A stretch of DNA of 55,193 nt from Chloroflexota bacterium (GTDB lineage: Bacteria; Chloroflexota; Dehalococcoidia; Lucifugimonadales; UBA3495), in assembly GCA_009840165.1 (NCBI GenBank), contig VXOG01000048.1, positions 1-55,193 on the forward strand. The letters run 5' to 3'. The translations under genes and the position numbers were made by a program. Every line of letters starts with the position of its first letter. Position 1 is the first letter of the stretch. The notes under the pieces were generated by a model, which was given only the letters and a program-made list of their open reading frames with translations, did not search any database and was not told where the DNA came from. Shown piece after piece: positions 49,533 to 55,193 of the stretch.

Positions 49533-50239
49533 AGCCGCACTGGAATTTCGTCCGCCAGCGTGATGCTTCGCTCATCGACGCGGCAGCGGTAGGCCCAGAC
49601 CTCGACGCCTCCGGTTGCCGCCGTTCGCAATGTTTTCCCCAGCAGCGGGTCGGCCTCGTCATGGGGCGCAAACGTCTCAACATCGGCCCGCTGTATCACA
49701 AAAATCACGCCGGCCCGGTGTCCTTCGTCCATCGCCGCCATCAGGCTGTGCAGGTGCTTCACGCCCCGCAGCGTCGGCGCGTCGGGGAACAGCCCGACAC
49801 CATCCTCCACCAGCGTCACCGACTTAGTCTCCACGTAGCAGGAACCTTCCGGCCCTTCCAGCAGAAAGTCCAGGCGACTCTCGCCAAACGTGCTTTCAGG
49901 GCGGACTGCGGGATAACCAGCGAACTGGGGCAGCCGACCTTCGGCGATAGCCTCGGCCACTAGCTTGTTGGGCAACCGGGCGTCGGCGGACGATAGCGCG
50001 TCCCCGGTGTCCACCAGCGCCAGATCGTAGGCTGTTTTGCGAGTCGAGCCGGCCGGCGCGGGATTCAACAGCACACGATAGCCGGGCACCAGCAACTCGC
50101 CCATGCGTCCCGAGTTGGGCACGTGGGCCAGGTATTCCCGCTTCTCAACGTCCACCAGCGCGGCGAAACGGTTGAGCCGCTTGATGAACCTGCCTTCGAC
50201 CAATGGTGGGAACTGCAAAGCCGGACTCCATACCGGCAT
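49529..50239 (-). CDS. sfsA: SfsA family DNA/RNA-binding nuclease-like protein
   Basis: The 236-residue product matches SfsA: EGRFIKRLNRFAALVDV and AHVPNSGRMGELL at the start, the PD-(D/E)XK-like block ESRLDFLLEG...CYVETKSVTLVEDG, and FPDAPTLRGVKHLHSL. E. coli SfsA affects sugar fermentation genes, and the family has a nuclease fold. Coupled translation with the glycosylase gene suggests a repair-related transcription unit. Confidence 0.9.
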   Translation of the reverse strand: MPVWSPALQFPPLVEGRFIKRLNRFAALVDVEKREYLAHVPNSGRMGELLVPGYRVLLNPAPAGSTRKTAYDLALVDTGDALSSADARLPNKLVAEAIAEGRLPQFAGYPAVRPESTFGESRLDFLLEGPEGSCYVETKSVTLVEDGVGLFPDAPTLRGVKHLHSLMAAMDEGHRAGVIFVIQRADVETFAPHDEADPLLGKTLRTAATGGVEVWAYRCRVDERSITLADEIPVRL

Positions 50240-50321
50240 TATGCGGCAGGGGAAAGGTTGTTACAACCGCCGATTTGCGCATATCATGGCCGGCATACGA
50301 TAACCTCCACCGGGGGAATCT

Positions 50322-51236
50322 ATGGTGAAGTTTTCATTTCGTTTACCCAACGCCGACTACCTGGGTTTTCCGGCCACAGCGCAGGGCATCCTTGACACGG
50401 CCATCAAGGCGGAGGCACTGGGGTTCGACGCGGTGTTCGTCAACGACCACGTAATCGTTGACGACTCGGCTCGCAGCGAACCCTGGAGGCAGGTGTACGA
50501 TCCCCTCATGTCCCTGGCCTACGTGGCGTCACGCACGTCCCGGATCGGGCTGGGGACTTCGGTTCTGATCATGCCCTACCGCAATCCGGTGGTGACGGCC
50601 AAGATGATCGCCACGCTGGACCAGATGTCCAACGGTCGGGCCATCGTGGGCGTGGGGTCGGGCTGGAACGAGACCGAGTACGCCGCGCTGGACGTGCCGC
50701 ACCGTGAGCGCGGCGCGCGCACCAACGAGTACCTGCGCCTCTGGAAAGCCTGCTGGGAGCCGGACCCGGTTTCCTTCAACGGCCGGTTCTTCTCCTTCGA
50801 CGGGCTGTACACCAGCCCCAAGCCGGTGCAGCAACCCCACCCGCCCATCTGGATCGGAGGGTCGAGCCACGCTTCCCTGCGGCGGGCGGCCCGGTTCGGC
50901 CAGGTATGGCAGCCAACACCGACGCCGCTGCCCGCCCTGGTCAGCAACTGGCAGTACCTCAACGACGTGTCCGCTGAAATCGGACGCGAAGAACCGCCAC
51001 GAGTGCGCATGAGTTTCCGGGTCATCATCAGCGACATCACCGGCGTCTCCGCATCGGGCAGCGACCGGCCGGCGGGCCTGGGTACACCGGAGCAAATTGC
51101 ATCGGACATGAACCGCTACCGGCAGGAGGCCGGGCTGGAGGAGTTCCAGCTCAACTGCCACGAGTGCGGCAACCTGCAACAGCTGCTGGACACCATGGAC
51201 GTGCTGACCCAGGAAATCCTGCCCAAGGTGGACTGA
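50322..51236 (+). CDS. LLM-class flavin-dependent oxidoreductase (F420/FMN)
   Basis: The 304-residue product is a luciferase-like monooxygenase-fold enzyme: FSFRLPNADYLGF, EALGFDAVFVNDHVI, IGLGTSVLIMPYRNPVVTAK, DQMSNGRAIVGVGSGWNETE and PPIWIGGSS. Cofactor (FMN or F420) cannot be fixed. ATG 50322 follows GGGGGA. Its TGA overlaps the ATG of the next flavoenzyme gene (TGATG), so the two products are made together and probably act on one pathway. Confidence 0.87.
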   Translation: MVKFSFRLPNADYLGFPATAQGILDTAIKAEALGFDAVFVNDHVIVDDSARSEPWRQVYDPLMSLAYVASRTSRIGLGTSVLIMPYRNPVVTAKMIATLDQMSNGRAIVGVGSGWNETEYAALDVPHRERGARTNEYLRLWKACWEPDPVSFNGRFFSFDGLYTSPKPVQQPHPPIWIGGSSHASLRRAARFGQVWQPTPTPLPALVSNWQYLNDVSAEIGREEPPRVRMSFRVIISDITGVSASGSDRPAGLGTPEQIASDMNRYRQEAGLEEFQLNCHECGNLQQLLDTMDVLTQEILPKVD

Positions 51237-52426
51237 TGGCAATGCCAGCCCCAATATCCTTTCCCGCCGACGTTGCCGAAAAGCGCCGGGTCCTGATGGA
51301 TGCAGTGGAGAGCGTGCGGCCTACGCTGGAGGCCGGCGCCGCCGAGTCCGAGGAGATCGGCACGCTGGCCGCCGCATCGGTGGATGCGCTGTACGAGTCG
51401 GGGCTGTTCCGGCTCAAGCTGCCTCATGTGCTGGGCGGAGCCGAAGCCGACCCGGTCACCCAGCTGGACGTGCTGGAGGCGGTCAGCCGCATCGACCCGG
51501 CGTCGGGCTGGTGTCTGATGATCGGCGCGGCCAGCCTGGGCAGCCTGGGCGCGTTCCTGCCCGATGACTCCATAGAGGAAATTTTCGCGGGCGGACGGCC
51601 TCCCAAGGTTGCGGGCGCCGCCGCGCCGTCAGGCATCGCAACACCCGTTGATGGCGGCTACCGTCTGACCGGACGTTGGCAGTTCGGCAGCGGGATACGG
51701 CATGCCGAGTGGGTCTCGGCCGGCGCACGGGTGGACAGTGGGATCGACGGATACCCGCGTCAGTTGCGGGTGGCGATGCCACGACACAAGGTCAAGGTAC
51801 ATGACAATTGGCAGGTGATGGGCCTACGGGGGACGGGCAGCTGCGATTTTTCGGTGGATGACCTGTTCGTGCCGTATGGGTTCGCCTGGGATGTCACATC
51901 GGTGGAACCTCGTCGCGGCGGAGGACTATACCGGCTGGGCCGGCCCGGCTACGTCACCAACGAACATTCCGCCTTCGCTCTGGGCGTGGGACGGCGGGCG
52001 CTGGACGCGGTCACCGAGCTGGCGGCGTCCAAGATACGCGGGTACAATTCGGCCAACATGGTGGCCAATCGCCCAACTTTCCAGCGGGTGTTGGGTGAGT
52101 GCGACATGCAACTGCGGGCCGCCCGCGCCCTCAACGTGGAAATTCTGGGCGAGGCCTGGGAATGTGTCTGCGACGGTCGCACGCCACCACCGCCTCTACA
52201 GGCGCAGATGCGCTCGGTCGCCACCTACACTACCGACGTTGCCGCCGAGGTGGCGTCGCAGGCGTTCCGGTACGGCGGCGGCGAGGCGCTGTTCGTTGGC
52301 AACATACTACAGCAGTGTCTCCGCGACATTCACGCCGGCGCGCAGCACCAGATGGTCAGCGATACCGCCTACGAGAACCACGGCCAATTCCTGCTGGGCC
52401 TCCCGGACGCGCGGGTGATGGAATGA
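51236..52426 (+). CDS. Acyl-CoA dehydrogenase-fold flavin monooxygenase (HsaA/DszC type)
   Basis: The 396-residue product has the acyl-CoA dehydrogenase fold but lacks the usual catalytic glutamate context. It shows the group D monooxygenase pattern instead: LPHVLGGAEADP, SGWCLMIGAAS, WQFGSGIRHAEWVSAGARV, GLRGTGSCDFSVDDLFVP and a C-terminal SQAFRYGGGEALFVGN. Such enzymes oxygenate organic substrates with reduced flavin. It is coupled to the luciferase-like gene upstream. No flavin reductase is adjacent. Confidence 0.83.
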   Translation: MAMPAPISFPADVAEKRRVLMDAVESVRPTLEAGAAESEEIGTLAAASVDALYESGLFRLKLPHVLGGAEADPVTQLDVLEAVSRIDPASGWCLMIGAASLGSLGAFLPDDSIEEIFAGGRPPKVAGAAAPSGIATPVDGGYRLTGRWQFGSGIRHAEWVSAGARVDSGIDGYPRQLRVAMPRHKVKVHDNWQVMGLRGTGSCDFSVDDLFVPYGFAWDVTSVEPRRGGGLYRLGRPGYVTNEHSAFALGVGRRALDAVTELAASKIRGYNSANMVANRPTFQRVLGECDMQLRAARALNVEILGEAWECVCDGRTPPPPLQAQMRSVATYTTDVAAEVASQAFRYGGGEALFVGNILQQCLRDIHAGAQHQMVSDTAYENHGQFLLGLPDARVME

Positions 52427-52450
52427 TGCCGTCGTGCTATCATCCCTGAC

Positions 52451-53323
52451 ATGCTTGCCGCCATTCATAAAGCCGTAATTCCCGCCGCCGGCCTCGGCAC
52501 CCGTTTCCTGCCCGTCACCCGCTCGGTGCCGAAGGAGTTGCTGCCCATCCTCGACCGGCCGATGCTGCAATACGTGGTGGCAGAGGCCGCGGAAGCCGGC
52601 ATCACTGATGTGATCATCGTGACATCGCCCGGTAAAGAGGGCATCGCCGACTACTTCCGGCCCCGTCCCAACCTTGAAGAGCGGCTGGCCGACGACGCTG
52701 CGCTGCTAAAAAAGGTGCAATCCGGCGCGCGTCTGGCTAACGTGTCCTTCGTGATCCAGGAGGAGCCGCTGGGCTTAGGACACGCCGTGCTCACCGCCCG
52801 CGACGCCGTGGGTGATGAGCCGTTTGCCGTAATCCTGCCCGACGACATCATCGCCCACAGCCCCGGCGTTCTTTCGCAAATGATGCTGGGGATGGCCGAC
52901 GCCGGCGACGCAGCCGCCGTCGCCGTGGAGCGCGTGCCCTGGGAACTGGTGCATAACTATGGCGTGGTGGACGCTGAATCGGTGGGGGACGGCGGGCATC
53001 GAGTGCGTGGGCTGGTGGAGAAACCGCCTCAGGGAACCGCGCCATCCAACCTGTCCATCGTAGGCCGATACCTGTTGCCGGCATCCGTTTTCGACTGCCT
53101 GGAACGAACACCGCCCGGCGCCCGCAACGAAATCCAGCTCACCGACGGCCTGGCCCTGCTGATGGAGGACACGCCGCTCTACGCCTGCGAGTTCCAGGGC
53201 ATCCGGTACGACGGCGGCAACCCCATGGGTCTGCTGCGGGCATCGCTGGAACACGCCCTGCAACGCGAGGATACGCGGGATGCGGCTGCCGAGTTGATTC
53301 GAACATTGGCCGCGCGGCTGTAA
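52451..53323 (+). CDS. galU: UTP-glucose-1-phosphate uridylyltransferase
   Basis: The 290-residue product makes UDP-glucose from UTP and glucose-1-phosphate (EC 2.7.7.9). It has AVIPAAGLGTRFLPVTRSVP followed by KELLPILDRPMLQYVV, IVTSPGKEGI, EEPLGLGHAVL, VILPDDI and a C-terminal RNEIQLTDGLALLM. The length is typical. ATG 52451 has no clear ribosome binding site. It appears to be a single gene between unrelated neighbours. Confidence 0.92.
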   Translation: MLAAIHKAVIPAAGLGTRFLPVTRSVPKELLPILDRPMLQYVVAEAAEAGITDVIIVTSPGKEGIADYFRPRPNLEERLADDAALLKKVQSGARLANVSFVIQEEPLGLGHAVLTARDAVGDEPFAVILPDDIIAHSPGVLSQMMLGMADAGDAAAVAVERVPWELVHNYGVVDAESVGDGGHRVRGLVEKPPQGTAPSNLSIVGRYLLPASVFDCLERTPPGARNEIQLTDGLALLMEDTPLYACEFQGIRYDGGNPMGLLRASLEHALQREDTRDAAAELIRTLAARL

Positions 53324-53361
53324 AATGCCTGGCCCTGTGCAAAACTCGCTCGCCATTAGAC

Positions 53362-53426
53362 CGTCATTCCGGCGAAAGTCGGAATCCAGTAGCATTTTCT
53401 GGACTCCGGCTTTCGCCGGAGTGACG
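53362..53426. repeat. Short CCGGAAT inverted-repeat element
   Basis: CGTCATTCCGGCGAAAG (53362-53378) and CTTTCGCCGGAGTGACG (53410-53426) form long inverted arms around a 31-bp centre. It is the shortest full version of the family at 27159 and lies between galU and panE. Confidence 0.8.
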
Positions 53427-53452
53427 AATAATATAACTACAGGACTAGACCA

Positions 53453-54379
53453 ATGAAAATAGCAGTTATGGGCGCCGGCAGCATCGGCGGATACTTCGGT
53501 GGAATGATGGCCCGCGACGGCCACGACGTAACCCTCATCGCCCGTGGCGAGCACTTGGACGCCATCCGCAGGGATGGCCTGCGGATGCAAACCGAGGCCG
53601 GTGATTTCGTGGTGTCCTGTTCCGCTACCGATAACCCCGCAGATGTCGGCCCCGTTGATCTGGCGTTGCTCACCACCAAGACCTACCACAACGCCGTGGC
53701 CGTGCCTGCCATGGCTCCCATGGTCGGGTCTGGCTCCGCCGTCCTCTGCTTGCAGAACGGTGTCGATTCCTTCCAACCATTGCTGGATAGCTTCCCCGAC
53801 GCCACCGTGCTGCCCGGCGCGGCTTACATCGAGGCCGGCCGTCTTGGTCCGGGAGTTGTACGGCAGGCCGGCCCGGTTGTCCGCATCGTCACCGGCCCGG
53901 TGCGCGGCGCGGATCCATCCCATGGACAGCGCGCCGAAGAAATCTGCGCGGCGTTTCGGGCCGCCGGCGTGCCGGCCGATGCTTCGGACGACATCGCCGT
54001 GACCCTCTGGACCAAGTTCCTGTTCATAGCCACCATGGCCGGCACGAGCTCCCTGGCCCGCGAGTACATCAATGAGTTGCTGCCCCGACCCGAATGGCGC
54101 AAGATCATTGTCGGCTGCATGGAGGAAATCGAGCGGGCCGGCCGCGCCTCCGGCGTCGATCTGGCCCAGGGCATCGTGCCGGATACTTTGCGCTACATCG
54201 AAGAGGGCGGGGCCGCCATGCGCTCCTCTATGCATGCCGACCTGATGGCCGGCCGGCCCATGGAGTTGGAAACGCTCAACGGCGCCGTGGCGCGCGCCGG
54301 CGAGGCAGCCGGCGTGCCGACTCCCATCAACGATGTGATCTACGCCGCGCTGAAGCCTTACGCCGCCGGTCGGAGCTAA
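53453..54379 (+). CDS. panE: 2-dehydropantoate 2-reductase family protein
   Basis: The 308-residue product has the NADPH motif VMGAGSIGGYFGGMMARDGH, LLTTKTY, LCLQNGVDS, the catalytic lysine in TLWTKFLFIA and the C-terminal SSMHADLMAGRPMELETLNGA, the layout of ketopantoate reductase (EC 1.1.1.169) in pantothenate and CoA synthesis. Chloroflexota carry several paralogues with other substrates, so the exact role is less sure than the family. The stop overlaps the convergent isomerase gene by four bases. Confidence 0.82.
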   Translation: MKIAVMGAGSIGGYFGGMMARDGHDVTLIARGEHLDAIRRDGLRMQTEAGDFVVSCSATDNPADVGPVDLALLTTKTYHNAVAVPAMAPMVGSGSAVLCLQNGVDSFQPLLDSFPDATVLPGAAYIEAGRLGPGVVRQAGPVVRIVTGPVRGADPSHGQRAEEICAAFRAAGVPADASDDIAVTLWTKFLFIATMAGTSSLAREYINELLPRPEWRKIIVGCMEEIERAGRASGVDLAQGIVPDTLRYIEEGGAAMRSSMHADLMAGRPMELETLNGAVARAGEAAGVPTPINDVIYAALKPYAAGRS

Positions 54380-55140
54380 ATGCCGTAGCTACGGAACAAC
54401 TCCCGCGCCGCCAGCTTGTCGTCCAGCGATCCGAAGGCCATGGTGTAGTAGCCGTCGTAGCCGGCGGATTCCAGCCGCTTGAACGTTGCGGGGAAGTCGA
54501 TGTTGCCCTGGCCGGGCAGCATGTGGATTTCCACCTCGCCGGTATTGTCCGCCAGCCGCACCTCGCCGATTCGCCCCACGTCCAGAGCGTCTATGAACCC
54601 GTCAATGCCCTCCGGGACTAGATTGGCGTGGTTCACCGTGAACGCCCAGCCGAACCGATCCGACGTGATGGCATCAAAGAAGTACCGGCATTCCTCGACG
54701 GTGTGTCCCAGGTAGTGAACCTCAGCGGCGTCGGGTTCCCAGTTCAGGTTTTCAAAAAACAGGGACACTCCGCTGCTTTCGGCGTAGTCTGTGGCCCGCA
54801 GCAGTCGGTCTCGCGCCGCTGCCATCCGCGCGTCAAAGGCTGAGCTGAAGTGCATGCCCGCGTGTACCACCACGCCGTGAGCGGTGATGCGTCGCGCCAG
54901 ATCAATGTTGCCGCGCAGGTAGGCGTCCACGGCGTCGCTGACGTGGGGCGCGAACTCGGCCACGTTGACTGCGGATGACGTATGCACAGTAACCGAGATT
55001 TCGTTAGCGTCCATGACGGTTCGGACGGCGCGCAAGCGTTCTTGCGGCCAGTTGTCCATCCGGTTCGGCCCGGTGTCGGCGGAAAAGTCCAGGTAGTGGA
55101 TGCCGTGCTCGGCGGCGAAGGCCAGTGCATCCTCCAGCCT
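54376..55140 (-). CDS. Sugar phosphate isomerase/epimerase (AP endonuclease 2-like TIM barrel), 5' truncated
   Basis: The open frame gives about 255 residues of a xylose isomerase-like TIM barrel. VVVHAGMHFSS, LFFENLNWEP (metal Glu), VNHANLV, RLADNTGEVEIHMLPGQGNI and YTMAFGS carry the metal ligands. Coding similarity runs left from EDALAFAAEHGIHYLDFSAD, upstream of the ATG at 55059, so that ATG is internal. At 55140 the homology stops and an in-frame TGA follows (complement of 55150-55152). The first 15-25 residues, including the start, are missing, consistent with an insertion. Confidence 0.72.
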   Translation of the reverse strand, partial: RLEDALAFAAEHGIHYLDFSADTGPNRMDNWPQERLRAVRTVMDANEISVTVHTSSAVNVAEFAPHVSDAVDAYLRGNIDLARRITAHGVVVHAGMHFSSAFDARMAAARDRLLRATDYAESSGVSLFFENLNWEPDAAEVHYLGHTVEECRYFFDAITSDRFGWAFTVNHANLVPEGIDGFIDALDVGRIGEVRLADNTGEVEIHMLPGQGNIDFPATFKRLESAGYDGYYTMAFGSLDDKLAARELFRSYGI

Positions 55141-55193
55141 AGGGCGTGTTCACACTAACCATGCGGAGCTGTTATCATGCCCGTATGGAAATT
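55141..55193 (+). mobile_element. Possible terminal fragment of an inserted element
   Basis: From 55141 the sequence AGGGCGTGTTCACACTAACC has no relation to the interrupted isomerase gene. The junction CTAGGG resembles a short target site followed by an IS-like end. An ATG at 55177 with GGAG eight bases upstream starts a frame (Met-Pro-Val-Trp-Lys) that runs off the window and could be a transposase start. With 53 bases only, identity is not established. Confidence 0.4.

Noticed and set aside
1..55193. tRNA, rRNA or other structural RNA genes
   Set aside because: Reading the gaps, I found no cloverleaf or T-arm motif and no rRNA segment; the cobalamin riboswitch is the only structured RNA I can support.

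Overview
The window is one stretch of a high-GC bacterial genome. Three things suggest an uncultivated Chloroflexota lineage of the Dehalococcoidia/SAR202 type: the mix of luciferase-like flavin oxidoreductases, CoA-transferase, fused ETF, formate dehydrogenase and Uma2-family genes; the many dispersed short palindromic repeats; and the high density of toxin-antitoxin and restriction genes. This placement is inference from gene content, because no rRNA or other marker gene lies in the window.

Layout. 1-7.3 kb: the extreme start of a leftward gene, then two coupled, paralogous FtsX-type ABC permeases. 7.3-9.6 kb: a less GC-rich accessory patch with a coiled-coil protein, a protein with two endonuclease VII domains and a small membrane protein. 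9.6-20.1 kb: mostly leftward metabolic genes (HpcH/CitE-like lyase, class III CoA-transferase, NAD-dependent formate dehydrogenase, fused ETF, nicotinate phosphoribosyltransferase), with a Uma2/DUF2277/YkgJ group, a HEPN-like gene and an AbrB-PIN toxin-antitoxin pair between them. 20.2-26 kb: rph, an orphan BrnA-like antitoxin, a NotI-like restriction-modification pair and a double-domain M16 peptidase. 26-35.2 kb: a defence and toxin-antitoxin island with a second AbrB-PIN pair, a pentapeptide-repeat/TIR-like protein, a PaREP1/HEPN-like gene, an antitoxin remnant, a TumA/TumE-like pair, a single-chain restriction-methylation enzyme, and a small gene coupled to a retropepsin-like protease. A luciferase-like oxidoreductase sits inside this island.

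35.2-43.3 kb: SDR, an alpha/beta hydrolase with a degenerate triad, a cupin, two tiny membrane proteins with a truncated HigA-like gene, and a leftward nitrate assimilation operon (molybdenum nitrate reductase, FAD/[2Fe-2S] electron-transfer subunit, NarK-type transporter). 43.4-47.9 kb: a HicA-like remnant, then a clear cobalamin riboswitch with an intrinsic terminator ahead of a family-5 substrate-binding lipoprotein and two DppB/DppC-type permeases, with no ATPase gene nearby. 48-50.2 kb: a HicB-like ORF and a leftward sfsA / endonuclease III-like / Uma2 operon. 50.3-55.2 kb: a translationally coupled luciferase-like oxidoreductase and acyl-CoA-dehydrogenase-fold monooxygenase, galU, panE, and a sugar isomerase/epimerase gene whose 5' end is cut off at about 55140, apparently by the edge of an inserted element.

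The leads I rate most interesting are the B12-riboswitch-controlled oligopeptide/nickel-type transporter, the single-chain restriction enzyme, the small-gene/retropepsin pair, the tandem endonuclease VII protein and the NotI-like system. Six or more dispersed short palindromic or tandem repeat families lie in the gaps, and some have become part of coding ends.
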